This document shows positions 13,501 through 25,900 of a stretch of DNA of 64,000 nt, piece after piece. Under the pieces are notes generated by a model. That model had not been told where the DNA came from and made no database searches. It saw only the letters and a list, made by a program, of their open reading frames with translations. The translations under genes were made by a program, and so were the position numbers. The first letter of the stretch is position 1, and each line of letters starts with the position of its first letter. The stretch is from Stichopus chloronotus (Eukaryota > Echinodermata > Holothuroidea > Aspidochirotida > Stichopodidae): the NCBI GenBank assembly GCA_021234535.1, contig CM037833.1:19102433-19166432 (forward strand), written 5' to 3'.

Positions 13501-16500
13501 CCATTCAGATCTTCTTTGCATACGAGGAGTCTGACCTTTGCATGAGGCTTTGCTGCGGTCCTCAGCGTAGTTTCACGATGCACATCGTCAACAACTTGAA
13601 CCAGGAGGTCCTGAGGGTGGTGAGGCCCTTCCAGTGTTGTTCGGGCTGCTGCTGGTGCGCCGGCTGTTGCGACCACTGCTCCCTGACCATCGCGGTGGAG
13701 TCCCCTCCTGGCCAGACGATCGGCCATGTCCGCCAGAGGTGAAGTCTGCTAGATTAAAGAACAAGCTTCTTTAATTACAATTTGTAAAAACTAAAGTCAT
13801 CTCATTCACTAGCGATACAGTAACTTCTTCGCAGCGTTGATTCATAGATCAGTTTGTAAAATTTTGACAATTTTAGCAACCAAAGTTGGAAGAATTAGAG
13901 TAGAAAAAAGAGAAAATGGTTACAAATCATTGTCTTGTACATGTAACTCACTGCAAAGGTAAGTGATATCTTTTAAGGAATGTGTAGTACACTTTGTCAC
14001 ATAAAGGTCACGATATTGGTCTTGTATGCAAATGGAGATTTACCGGTGAGATTTTGTTTTGCTCTTTGATGTTGTTTTTTGGCAGTGGTTCTAACTTTCC
14101 AACACATCTGTAGTGTGGATATATTTGACATACAATGGCAACTGGATGCTGAGATTGTCAGTCAAAAGTAAATATGTCTTGAGTTAAACATGAGCAGTCC
14201 TTCTCCATGGCCGTGTACATCCAAGGCATAGTCCAAATGTTGGCCTCTCTCTCACACTCTGTAGGGCACCTCTTTGTCGTGGGCACCTTTTATTATGAAA
14301 AGGTCGGAACTCTTTGCTTGTCCATCCTGGTTTAATGTGGCCATGTTTCATAGCGACGTCATGTAATGTGTTCCATGAACATTCATTAAAGACCACCGCA
14401 GTCGCACCCGGTTCCTCCGTTATTTTATTACACTATACTTTGCAATTGTATTGTCAGTTCAAACATTGCGAATGAAATGTTTATTCATGGTTTTATCAGA
14501 TTCAGGTTAGTAACTGTCCTGTCATGAAGCATGCTATGGTAGAACAGTATAAAGTGTTTTCTAGCGCAGAAAATTGTTTCAACATGCTGCGTGACGTGCT
14601 CCAGCACCAGTTGTCGCTCTAGATATTTGAAAAAAGCTTTTAGAGTTGATATCAATAAAATTTGTGATGTTTTTGACAGGTGCAACCACATGGGAAGGTT
14701 AGTATTGTCTAGTCTAATTGTCACATCCAATAGTTGGGGGAGGTCAATCTTGGTTTAGTTTCTCACCTTTTCTTGTGTACTTGGATGGGTGCATATGAAC
14801 TATGTAGTACTGTTGTGAGAAAATGTCTCGTCATGAATTTTCAAAAACCAAATTTAATAGTTGCTAATGCTACTGTACTCCCTCACTAATATACCTTTGT
14901 AGGTCTTGGGAGGTTGGCTACTCGTGTGACTGTTGCATCCTCCGTCGAAATGAGTCAAGTTTATCGTGTGGTCAATGGCGCATTGTTCCATATCACCATG
15001 ACAACTTGCTGTCCATGTCAAATGAACTTTGTCTGCCCAAGAACGACCTGACTCTGTGAAAAAAACTTCATGGTACAGCTTGATCAACAGTTCACTGGAT
15101 ATTGCAGAATGGTCTTGGGAGAAGTTTTTGATTGATCGAAAATGTTTTTTTTCTAAAACATTCTTCTCATATGCAAACGGGATAAAGTACTTGTGAGAGT
15201 CCAGGGTTTCCCCTGGACTTTTCAGAGTATGAGGCGGCGAGGGCGAACTACTTGACGCCGCCATGAATTTCGGGTGCCAAAGTACTAAGTAGGTTCTCGA
15301 AGATTAGGTGATTTTGACCATGATATAAACAGGGTCCGAATAAGTGTAAATTTTCCGGGAGACTAATTACCATATAGTCTGAGTTTCCCGCCAGACCTAA
15401 CATGGCGCCGTAGGCGTCATTCGATAGCAAAGCGATTGTCATACCAGCGTGGGGTCAATGGGCCCGCCATAGGGCCCCTTGTGGGGTTCATGGACGATCC
15501 CGGTAGGAGTCCATGGTGCAAAGCAGCCGGAAACTCAGCGTTAGTCTTGTCCGAATCATTTGAAACCCATGCTTAATTTCAACTCTACAAGTTGAAAACT
15601 GTTACTGTATCAGGTGAAAACACGATTGTTCGATCAGACAAAAATAATTGATATTGCTTCAAAATCAAAACGTTCTGTGAAATGTTGCACATGTCATGTA
15701 GAGTAAACTGTATTACATACATTTTTGACGTTGAAATGTCCCTAAAGTTTCGTGAAAAGAATCACGAAAGATCGTGGGCAGCCTTCCAAAAATTTTAAGT
15801 AATGATATCCTAACGCAGTGGACATGTATCGAATAGCCTAACCACCTTGGCAATTCATATTTCCGTATTACAGGGAAGTTGCAGGTTTCAGAGTTTTTTT
15901 TTTTTTGTTCATTGATCCTACTAGTAGTCACTTTAAAATGTTTGGGCTAAAGGTTTGAAGAAGCAGGCTATTGGTTTCATGAAGCATTTTGGACATAGAA
16001 ATATGAGTTCGCTTTTGTATTTCTGTGGGTTGTGATATGTCCGCTAGCTGTCATACTGCAGATAATTTGCGCATGCAAGCGTGGCAGGCCTAAGCTTATG
16101 CTTTTTAATTGACATTGAATGGAGTAAAGGAGGTATACGTAGACTCTTCTGCAAACATTTCCCAACGGTTGTTTTTTCACATATATAACTTGAAAAATAT
16201 TGATCATGAGTAAAAAATAAGGGTATTCTATTACACCAATAGTAATTTACTTAAATTTTTGTTGAAGATTGAAAGTGGATGGGGCATTTGGGATACACAT
16301 TTGAATGGATTTATTCACCAGTTATTTTCGGACGTAACTATTTAGGAAACCACATACATGTGTGATCTCTACCATTCTGTGATTGAAAGTTAGAAATAAG
16401 CATGGTATGTACAAGATGAACACGGCCAGAAGTACAGAAGCGCATTTCCCGCGAGACTTCCCGGGAAGGAGCCTCTGGCTTCCTGACTTTTTCCAGACCT

Positions 16501-18736
16501 GGATATAAACGTGTGAGGCGGTAATTACGGCATTTTCTGGCGAGGCGGTCTTAAAAAGTTGCGAGGCGGCCGCCTCTGCAATTAAGTACCAGGGGAAACC
16601 CTGGAGTCAGTAATATATTCTTAAATTTCATTTACAGGGGGAGCAAGTGGAAGGCCCACTACGAGATTCTGGACGCCAACATGGAACCCATTCTGAAGAT
16701 TTGGGGGCCATGTTGCTTCTGCCAGGCTGTGTGTTGCACATGCGACATTGACTTCAAGGTGAGCTCAATATCTTTTGGAATACATGAACAAAAAGTTCAT
16801 TAAGTTTGCTGTAGACTTGGTGAGAAAGCTGGCAGAGGTAACAAGGGGAAGGTGCTGGAACACGCATTATGCGCCTTTAAAGATTGTGTGACATGCATTT
16901 AGAAAAGAGCTGACATTACTCAAAACTTCCAGTTTGAAACCCTGAATAAAACCCCATTGGAATTGTGTTTCTGTCTATGACTGGTTTTTTAAGAAGGGCC
17001 TTTCAAAGTTGATAATGCAAATATGATGATGTGTAGTGTTGCACAGTGTCAGGATTTCCTTTGTTAGGCATGTATTTATATAATCTCCTAATTACTTAAT
17101 TACTGGGTTTTGCTTTGGCGGCTCCCGGTCACTTCCAGAAATTTTTGATGTTTGAGATGCTAATTGATGTAAAACAGTGACACTTCACAGTTTCTTTGCT
17201 TTTGTTTTTGAAGTTGCTGACACCCTCTTGTCGATTTTTTTTGCCAAGTGGAGAACCTAAGGGTATGGGATGAGATATTTTTGGGGAGGTTGCTATGTCA
17301 GTCGGGGATGGTATTTCAGGGGTTCATTAAATTTCATTGGATGTTTTAGTGTCATCAGATTTTTTAATATTATGGCAGGTACGGTAGATTAAAATCTTGA
17401 GTAACAGGTCTCGCATAAACTTGAACTGGCGTGTGACTTCAGTGGCTGTCTGGCGGCCTCCATTCTTGAGGTAATTTGCCAGAGGTGAAGCTGACTTTGT
17501 GTATTAAATTTGTGACTAATTCAGCAAAATCTTCACATTTATCATTTCAACTTCACAAGTGAAGTTTTGAAATGCTGCATGATGGAAATCTCCAGAAGAG
17601 AAGAGTCACATTTTAAATGGCGCCCCCCAGCCGAAAGAGAGGCTGCTGTGGATGCTTTTAAGCGAACATCTTTTGGAGTTTGAAGTGAGGCACAGTCGCC
17701 GAAGAAAGCATCAGATGGTTTTAAGTTTTAAAAGAAACTGTGTTGTGGTTCACTGTTCCCTATGCCGTAAGTTTTTTCACTCGCAACATTCCAGTGAGCG
17801 GAATAACCCGTCGCAATTGCCCATCGCAATTACCCATCGCAATTACCCATCGCAATCTACTGTATGCAATGTAGCAAATGTACAACTGAAATCATTGCCA
17901 CAGCCAGTGATGTTCTTCTTGGAGTTGTAAGGCGACTAAATGATCCTTTCGCCTGAGCAAGGTACGACATATTATACGTGATACCAGCACTGGCAAAAAG
18001 TTTGGTGAAAAAAAAAAAGACTCTCCTGTTCAAACATAGTCATGGTCTTCGTTCTCTGTGGTAGTGATTTATGGCAAGAAAGCTGTATGGCACCAGTGAA
18101 TCATAACCAAACAGAAAAGCAAAATGAATGACACGAATTTCATTCTCACGAAAGGAGGGGTGTTACCTTAAACTGTTTGTGCAGACTTGATGTCAGGACC
18201 AATGAGGAATATTAATAACTGATGTCATCAGCTATGACTCTGAGATAATTGCAACTCAATTGCTAATACCAAAGAAAAAAAAAAAGAAAAAAGAAAAAGC
18301 GAAGTTTATTATAAAATTTGAATGCTGAATTAAGTTTTATTTTCACCTTACATATGGATCAAAGTTTTTCTTCTCTTTTTGTATTTTCCCTTGGCTTTCC
18401 TTTCACGCTCAGACAACATTCCATCCACTTCAGTGTTGATTTGTCTTTTTCCATGGACTGTCCTTTCAAGAGCAGACACCACATTGTCCACTTCAATATT
18501 TAATTGTCTCTCGTTATTCCCCCTTCGTTCTATAGTTGATGACGTTGAATGAGTCCCAGCAGATCGGCAAAATCAGCAAGCAGTGGTCCGGGATCGCCAA
18601 GGAGTGGTTCACCAGTGCGGACAACTTTGGGATACAGTTCCCCATGGACCTGGACGTCAAGGCAAAGGGAACCCTCCTGGGGGCACTCTTCCTGATTGAA
18701 TTCATGTTTTTTGAGCAGAAGGACAATGGCAACTGA
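10450..18736 (+). CDS. Phospholipid scramblase, complete five-exon coding region
   Basis: Joining 10450-10551, 10865-11008, 13509-13738, 16638-16758 and 18536-18736 gives 265 residues ending in TGA. All junctions are GT-AG and the phases agree (0, 0, 2, 0). Family members are calcium-responsive, lipid-modified membrane proteins linked to two-way movement of phospholipids across the plasma membrane and to nuclear roles. Visible landmarks are a short Gly/Pro/Gln-rich N-terminus (1-34), the CPPGLEYL segment, a Cys-rich cluster at 125-139 (eight Cys in 15 residues, the family's palmitoylation region), a second Cys cluster at 184-194, the [13 protein letters not shown] segment at 228-240 where the family binds calcium, and a C-terminal hydrophobic helix at about 245-258. 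The proline-rich head is shorter than in human PLSCR1 (318 residues). The first ligand position of the calcium loop is Ser226, where human PLSCR1 has Asp. No paralogue number can be assigned. Confidence 0.95.
10865..11008 (+). CDS. Scramblase coding exon 2 (residues 35-82)
   Basis: It is preceded by a pyrimidine tract and TTTTTCAG and followed by GTAGGT, phase 0 at both ends. It encodes the family hallmark [15 protein letters not shown], then a helix containing the [10 protein letters not shown] segment, and ends with NALGQQ, which leads into the core beta-barrel-like domain. Confidence 0.95.
13509..13738 (+). CDS. Scramblase coding exon 3 (residues 83-158, first two bases of 159)
   Basis: The exon follows CCATTCAG and ends before GTGAAG, in phase 2. 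It encodes the [18 protein letters not shown] signature and the Cys-rich cluster at residues 125-139, followed by [11 protein letters not shown]. In mammalian scramblases the equivalent Cys cluster is the palmitoylated segment that fixes the protein to the plasma membrane. Here the cluster is spread out (CC..CC.C..CC..C) rather than a compact CCCPCC. Confidence 0.95.
15202..16603. mobile_element. Terminal-inverted-repeat DNA transposon inside scramblase intron
   Basis: The left end is CAGGGTTTCCCCTGG and the right end is its inverse CCAGGGGAAACCCTG. Both are flanked by GAGTC (15,197-15,201 and 16,604-16,608), a probable 5-base target duplication. Just inside each end are GAGGCGGC-type words, several in inverted orientation. 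The interior of about 1.4 kb has no long open frame, so this is a non-autonomous copy. CAGGG ends with a 5-base duplication would suit a hAT-related element, but the superfamily is an inference. It lies wholly in the intron between coding exons 3 and 4, ending 34 bases before exon 4. Confidence 0.75.
16638..16758 (+). CDS. Scramblase coding exon 4 (end of residue 159 to residue 199)
   Basis: Acceptor ATTTACAG; the first base completes Arg159. The exon encodes [20 protein letters not shown] and the second Cys-rich patch (184-194), ending DIDFK before GTGAGC, in phase 0. The WGPCC..C...CC.CD arrangement matches the conserved GPC...C.CC.DVDF stretch of animal scramblases. Confidence 0.95.
17809..17857 (+). 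repeat. 12-base tandem repeat in scramblase intron
   Basis: About four copies of CCATCGCAATTA, the first slightly diverged (CGTCGCAATTGC). It lies in the last coding intron of the scramblase gene. Confidence 0.85.
18536..18736 (+). CDS. Scramblase coding exon 5, C-terminus and stop (residues 200-265)
   Basis: Acceptor TTCTATAG. The exon encodes [11 protein letters not shown], then [20 protein letters not shown] and a hydrophobic helix ending FMFFE, followed by a six-residue polar tail and TGA at 18,734-18,736. The calcium-loop region has Ser226, Asp228 and Asp237 at the positions corresponding to human PLSCR1 Asp273, Asp275 and Asp284. The 3' UTR probably begins here. ATTAAA near 20,189 and AATAAA near 21,744 are possible polyadenylation signals, with nothing to choose between them. 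Confidence 0.96.
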   Translation: MMTLNESQQIGKISKQWSGIAKEWFTSADNFGIQFPMDLDVKAKGTLLGALFLIEFMFFEQKDNGN

Positions 18737-21700
18737 ACACCGGTCTCTTCACCGTCAGAGTTTTGTGTTTTTCTGTAAAGTCTTTAATTTTTTGCGGGTT
18801 TCTTAATCACAAAGTAATCAATTATTTTTTAACAGGGTGGTCATAGCGCAGCAATACTGTGAAGAGCACTGAGGCCTCCGAATCTTCACATAGCAAATAT
18901 CCCGAAAGAATCGAAAGGTGGGAAGCCTTAAATTTTGCATTGCATTTTTCGTGCACTGTAAGATCTAAGGCGTGTCATATCTTTTCACAGGAAGATCACC
19001 TTTGTTTCTTGTATATTAATAATATATATCCTTTTTTTTTTTCATTTTTCATTTTTTTTTTTCTTTTTCCTTGTCTACTGAAAATCACAACCAAATTATT
19101 TATAGCTATCTCTTAACTCCGACAGCATATGTAGTTGTATTTGTCGTGCCAAACTTTTATGTCGAACTCGACATTGTTTTCCTTTCCATTTGTGGTTGTT
19201 CGTGAATGATACCAAATTCGAAGGAGTGCATTTTTTTTCTCCTCGCAGATCTATAGTTGTGCAGGTCAGGATTAGTTTTCCATTTTCAGAATCCCAGAGT
19301 GGTTGTATCTCGATGCTCAGTTTAGATTCCTTCCGGTACATGTCTCTAGTAGATGGTAGAACCTTTGGATGTGTGCTACGATCAGATGTGGTACTCGCTG
19401 CATTTGAAAGGTTGTACATTTGTGAGGCCGACATCACAACTGACCATTCTAGCACAGCTCAAGATTCTCAGTTTGTGATTTCAGTTTTCGTGGTTAAAAG
19501 TGTGAATCAAAGTTTGCTGCAGTGATCTTGCTTTGCTTCTCATCTCACAAGTCCACGTAGCGCGACTCTGTCACAGATTGGTGACCTCCTCGCATCGTGT
19601 GACACCATGCGACTGGATCGTCTATCCACCAGAGTAATGTGAGAACGCAAAATCCAAAATACATGCGGCCGAATGAAGGTGTCTGCAGGATGCTAGAACT
19701 ACTATATCTGCTCGATGCATTTAAAAAAAAATACTTTGAATGGTAAATATAGGACAGTAGAATGCTCTCCTCTGGCTGTTGAACATCTTTTAAAAGTTTA
19801 CAGAGACTGCCGTATTGGTACAGTGTATATTTGCAATCACAGAAATGCTGGGACAGAAAACTTGAGTTGCCCTCAAATGACAGAACCCACCACCCAGTAA
19901 AAAACTGGTCGCTTGCCGAGGAGGAGACAGAGAGGCTGTCCAAATTTCACCGTAAACTTGGTTGCAGTTTAAAGCATAATCTGCAGAAGAAAAGAGGCTT
20001 TGTAATATCACAGAATGAATTTCTAGTAATCGAGGCTCCCTGACAGGATGACAATAACAGGCTTTCCGTAGTCAACTCAAAAACCTTAATCGAGCTGAAG
20101 AATTTTTCAGAGGCTTCTTTTATTTTATTATTATTTTTTGTTTGTTGATAGTACAGTAGGTAAACCAAACCAAAAGTATCAGAGGCAAATTAAAAGCGAG
20201 GCTGCCTTCAATGGGCTTTTCATTGCCTTGTCAGTAGTTTTTGTATCACACTGAGTAAGTTTTGTATAGTAACACCTTAGGAATAGCAATACCATACATA
20301 ATACCTATGCACAGAAGTTTGGTGTGGACCACATGTTGTATTCATCTGCTGATGAATATTATATAGATAACCAGAGTTTCGTGTATTCCCACTCGTCATC
20401 AATTTCAGTTATGGTCCCCCCCCCCCAAGTGATTTGATGTTATTTTTTTAAGAGGCTCATTCGCCATTTGAGGCTTTTCTATGGATTTCACTTAGACTTG
20501 ACAGCATTTTATTCTCAAGGTGTTTACCAGTAATGCTAAGGGAGGCCTCACAAATCTATGGCTGAGATCATCTTAGAGTCACAAAACTTCACAACGCTGC
20601 TCACGATGCAGCCTGCACGTTCCACGTGCTTGAGTATACACAACCTGCCCATGGACTCTGGGAGGCCAGGAGGTGTGTGGAATGGAGTGTGACTCATTAC
20701 TCTGTGGTTGCTACCCTTAGTACAATGGGTAGTAAATGCTCAGTCTAATGCAACCCTAGACCAGATTTGTGAGGCTTCCCTAAGGAAACAAGAGAAACTC
20801 CCCTCCCTAAAGGAAAAAGAATGAAGGTTGGAAAATGAAAATGAATTCTAAGGAAGGAAGCTTTACGGCTGAATCGGGGTTGCTACACGTTTTGGTCTGT
20901 ATTACTTTTAATGATGTCATTAGAGAATGGTGGCTGGAGACGATGCATCATTTAAATTGTAATCTGGTAAAACTTGTTTTCACACCATGATCGTAGATGC
21001 ACTGGAATACGGTTGAGTCATAGTCGTTATTAGTTTGTGGAGGACAGAGTCAATGGTGCATTGGCTTGGCTCCTCTGGTGTCCTTTCAGTGATGGCAACC
21101 GTTCAGCTTGCGGTGGCGGTACGAATGCTACCATCTTAATGTCACAGAAAGAGAGAGAGCGAGAGACTGTGATGTCACAGACTAAGGGAATGTACAAGCA
21201 TTCGTCCCAACTTTATCCTGAAGCATCTGTGAAACCTTGCAAAATCTCCTCTTCTATACCTTTCAGGAATCTTTCAGGATATGTAAACTAGAGTAAACAT
21301 GTAAATTGCATAAATTTAGGGATCCAGTAAACAAAACTTATTGTCACTTCATACAAAAGTGTTTTTTGTCCATCTGTTAGGATAGGGGACTATGCTAATA
21401 CCAATTGGGGTGACTGCACTTTCCCTTTTAAGTTTTTTTTCCATCTACAGTGATATGTTTTATTCGATTGATCAGAATTTTCAGAATTTTAGTAATCTTG
21501 ATCAATCTGTAGGCCATGTTAGTCCATGAAACTGCATATGGTTAGTGTCTCAGTGCCGCAGTAGTAGCCTGCTTTCAATACTTTGGATTTATTTGTGTAT
21601 TCGGACATCCCGACCAAATGACCTTCAAGCTTCAGCTGATGAACAAAAAGTCATAACTGCCGTCTTTCAAAAAAAAAAAAAAGAAGAAAAAGATGTTTTC

Positions 21701-21960
21701 ACATACATACCTCTTGACTAGAAAACATTGAAAAAAAATAGCAAAATAAAACGCCTTAAAGTGGTGATTCAAATACTTCAATTTTGTACTTGTAGATATT
21801 TAGCCAACGCTGCCTCATTCATTGAAGGTTTACAACAAAAAGAGAAAAGCATCAGAGAATGAATGAATGCACCGTCAAATCACACTGACTTGTACAGCAG
21901 GGACACCACCAGTCTTCAGCAACCGCTGGAGGTGCAAAAACTGCATGACAATGCTGGGCA
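18737..21960. other. 3' flank of scramblase gene, no further gene seen
   Basis: It contains A/T homopolymers and a C10 run near 20,417. No exon with family similarity was found. Part of it may be scramblase 3' UTR. From about 21,545 onward it matches sequence near 40,960. Confidence 0.4.
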
Positions 21961-22079
21961 CACTTGTATGCATGTATGTATGTATGTATGTATGTATGTA
22001 TGTATGTATGTATGTATGTATGTATGTATGTATGTATGTATGTATGTATGTATGTATGTATGTATGTATGTATGTATGT

Positions 22080-22119
<40 letters not shown>

Positions 22120-22965
22120 ATGTATGTATGTATGTATGTGTATGTATGTATGTATGTATGTATTTGTATGTATGTAAGGGTGTGTGCGTGTATGTATGTA
22201 TGTATGTGTGTACGTGGGAGAGGTTGTTTTGTTAGTAACTCCAGTATAAACAGGTATCTGCAAAGGTTAATCCTTGAAACATTTCGGCTTGACTCCGAAA
22301 AGGCGTCGAAGCCGTCCAGTTTTGAACATTCTTTTCCACGTACAACATTTATCAGGGACTGCAGCGCGTTTGTTGTGAATGATAACACTTAAGAGCCGAG
22401 TAATCATTTCAATTGGTGTCTCTGTCCATGTCGAGTTCAGACGACCATATTGGGAATGTAATTACTGTTTTTGTTTTTTTTTTCCTGTGGGATGAGACCA
22501 AAGCATGTCACCCTCTGTCAGAATCATTAATGTAACTTATTCATTTCACATGTTTTGATTGGGACAAAGAATTTTTTTTTCTTTTGTGTGTTATTTTCTT
22601 GCGGTGGATGTATATTAATCTGTCTGTAGTTATTATCCGTAGAATGACAAACGTTGATGTACACTAGACACTGCACTTTGTCGATCTTTATATATATTTA
22701 TATATACATGTTAGCATATCGAATATACATTTTTGAATGACGCTTCTGTCACAAATCTCAATCTTTTTCATTGCTTTCTTTTTGTTTGAGAGAACGACTA
22801 ATCCCCAAGGGCGCCACATTTCAAAAAATATCAAATCACTTCTCATTCAGACAACAGTCTTGAGAAATGACCCTCTGAAAATTTGTTCGATTTGTCTGTT
22901 GCTCAAAACTATCTCTGAAAAGAGGCCCACTCACGTTTCATGTCATGTCCGTCACTGTAATATTT
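21545..22965. repeat. Duplicated block, member A (pair at about 40,958-41,755)
   Basis: Shared words in the same order include GTAGCCTGCTTTCAAT (21,565 and 40,975), the A-rich stretch after a GCTTTCAGCT or GCTTCAGCTG word, GTGGATGTATATT (22,603 and 41,381), GAATATACATTTTT and GAAAATACATTTTT, AAGGGCGCCAC (22,807 and 41,585) and CACTGTAAT (22,953 and 41,747). The (TATG)n tract lies inside this member only. It is non-coding. Confidence 0.75.
21966..22214 (+). repeat. (TATG)n microsatellite with (TG)n core
   Basis: About 250 bases of perfect to near-perfect TATG repeats, with a TGTGTG run near 22,081-22,103 and minor interruptions after it. Open frames reading Cys-Met-Tyr-Val or Thr-Tyr-Ile-His repeats on either strand arise from this tract and are not genes. 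Confidence 0.98.
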
Positions 22966-22969
22966 ATGA

Positions 22970-25900
22970 GCCCTACGTAACGTCGCATTGCGTGAAAGGA
23001 AGAGACCCTCGTTGTGAGAGAAAAAAAAAAAACCTCACAAAGTCGATCGTTTAAGGATCACATTATAGATATAGAACGAGGATGAAGTCAGGCCGACCAC
23101 TCACAGACAGAGCAAATGAAGCCGAACAATGATAGGGGGTGTCTTTCGCGGTGGGACAAAACAACTGTCGTCAACATTTGCCGCGTACGATGCTCGTAAG
23201 GGCGGGAACTTTCGTTCGATATCGAACTACATCTTTTGGGGAAAACGGCAGCAATGGAACCGTTCTCCTCGATATTATTCTGGGGACATTTTTTTTTTCA
23301 ATCGCACTCTGATATCATCAGAAGACTTTTGGCCTAACAGAGGTTGGGCTTTACTTACTGTTCCATGACGTCATTCGGGTTGATTTCTATTTCCTCACCC
23401 TCACGATGCACTTTTCGATATGTATCACAGTCAGCTCAAAAGTATGTAAAATCGGGAGGGGGGGGGGAAGGGTGGGTTGCGGGGGGGGGGGTTGCGGCGC
23501 GACAATCATGTCGCCGTTCGGTCCGGGGATTCGAGGGGTTAATTTACTCCTGTAGATCGAGGGCAAAGCCCCGGGTGGGGATCCAGGGGCATATTTAGAA
23601 CTAAAAAAGCAGGGGGCTGAGAATGATGCGATCCTCCCTGTTCTAGTCGTTACCAAATCCAAAAAGAATAACGTTTGTGATTACGATAGTCATTAGTTTG
23701 CGATTAAGGCATCAAAGGACAATGGCCTGAAGTTGCGAGAAAGTGTCGAAATCTTCTGAGGTATGATCAAATTTTCCTCAAGCAGCTGGGGTAGATTAAA
23801 GACGGATGATGGCATTAACGAAGGTTATTCTCGTAGGAGTAAGGGTCGACGGAGAAAAATTTAACGTGTATACACAAATAAATAGCGGTTTCTTGACTGT
23901 TCACTGCTTTTGTACAGTACCTATGCAGGACCATTACACCATCCATACCGAAGCCTTTACCAAGAAATTTGCCTTATTCACACCAGTTATCATTTTTCAA
24001 CTTGTTCTTTGTAACTTCCTCTTATCAAATACTGCTTTGTTTGGCGTCATTGCAAACTAAAGTGTTCGAAAGCTTTTGTGTTAGTGATACGCTAATAAGA
24101 GAGTAAGCATAGGTGGTGGTGGTGGTGGTAGAGAAGGGGAGTGGCAGTTGCACGAAAAGAAAAAAAAATGGCCAGAAATATTTTCGAGAAAATGACACTG
24201 CTGTTTTCAGTTTAAAAAATTTTGAAGTTATAATGAATCAATCCGAAGATTAAATTGATGAAATTTTCTTATATATTTTTTTTAGTAATAAGTGGCCATG
24301 ATCGCTTTCTCCTTGCTAAAATACGGACAGAGGGGACAGGGCAAGTACACACTTTCAAAAGTTGAGGGGCCATGTCGACGGGCCCTACCTCCCGCCCCTC
24401 TCCCGACTAATATGTCAGGACCCGTAATACTCCCACGATGATGTGGCAGTCACTTAATTACGTGCTACAGCATGCATGGTTCTAGAGTGACCGACTCGTC
24501 ACTAGCGAATAAGAAGTAGAAAACGCTTCAATTCATAAAGATATATTTATATAGTCCCGTAGATTGAAAATAAATACACATGGGTAAACAATTCTCCTGT
24601 GGTGACAATATGTCAATTTTTCGCATATAGATGTCACTGAGGATGTGGCGAATAAAAGAACTAACAGAGAGAGAGAGAGAGCGGATGCCAAGAAATCCTA
24701 CTCAAACCCCTTTGGATACGCATTTGATACCATACAAACGACACCCCCACCAAAAAAAGACAAAAACTGTTTTTGAAGATAGTTCGAGCAAAAAAAAAAC
24801 CTTTCACACCTTTAGCAGTATCTTTGTGGGAGGCGAAGGGAAGAGAAATTTGTCATATTGTCAGCAAAGAGCATGACAATTAAAAATTAATTTGTTCCAA
24901 TAAGTCCCACGGACTAAACTCTCTTATGATGTAAAGTGTATAACAAATAAGTAGGATAATTAACCATTAATTGCAACACCCAGTAATTTTTGACCGTAAA
25001 TGTAATAATTTATCCAACATTAATGTCGTAATTTTTAACCATAAATGAAGTAATAACTTTTAACCACAAATGTAATAATTGTTGAAACGTCCATGGAGAC
25101 TGTGGCCTGGGGAGAGTGGGGTTCCTATGGGGGGGGGGTTGTCACGACATCGTCTCTTGATGGAAGTCAAGGATCAACAGGAGAGGTGTTTCCTGATCCG
25201 TTTGTGCCCATGGCGGGATCAGGACTATGGTCTAAGCTGATCGCCATTATCGGTTGACAAGAAGGCTTTACACGTCCCCCCACCCCTCCCCCCACCCGTC
25301 GATGAACACAAACTGCATTCCAAGGGTATCCTTAGCTCCATATACCCAGACATGAATAGGGATATCGTGTCTGCAGTTTCCCATGCAGTTAATGAGGAAA
25401 ACATTAATCTATGAAAAAAATGATAGTAATTTGTACCGCTTCTACCTAAAATATTCGCACCTATATTCAACAGCGTTTGTTCGTTAGGAGACAGCGCGTT
25501 GACCTTTAGAAAGATCTCTCTGCACAATCAAAAGTCTAACTTCTTTTTAATCTCTATATTAATCTCGTATATAGGCTAACCATTTAATCCATCAGTTGAC
25601 GAGGGGCGCACCAGACAATTTGGCACACCTCCCAGATTACGAGGAAATGGTATTTTCGAGCCCATTACAAATAAATTAAGCTTAAAGTAAATCTATTTTT
25701 TAATCAAAATATAATTGGGGCATGCAAATGGATGTATAACTACCTAGCCCCCCTCTCACATCCCCGGCAAACCCACTGCACTGAAGAGAACTTAAACTGT
25801 CTCAGAATTTCCTTACTTAAAATAAAACTTTTGATTGTTAAGGCGGGTAGAACCATCAGCCGGGTTGGCAAGTATACGTAGGGCAAGAGAGAAGTTTTTT

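Noticed and set aside
13470..13727. Minus-strand open frame opposite scramblase exon 3
   Set aside because: It is the antisense shadow of a well-supported exon.
21852..22392. Long open frames on both strands with Cys-Met-Tyr-Val or Thr-Tyr-Ile-His repeats
   Set aside because: They are translations of the (TATG)n microsatellite, open in several frames because the repeat has no stop codons.
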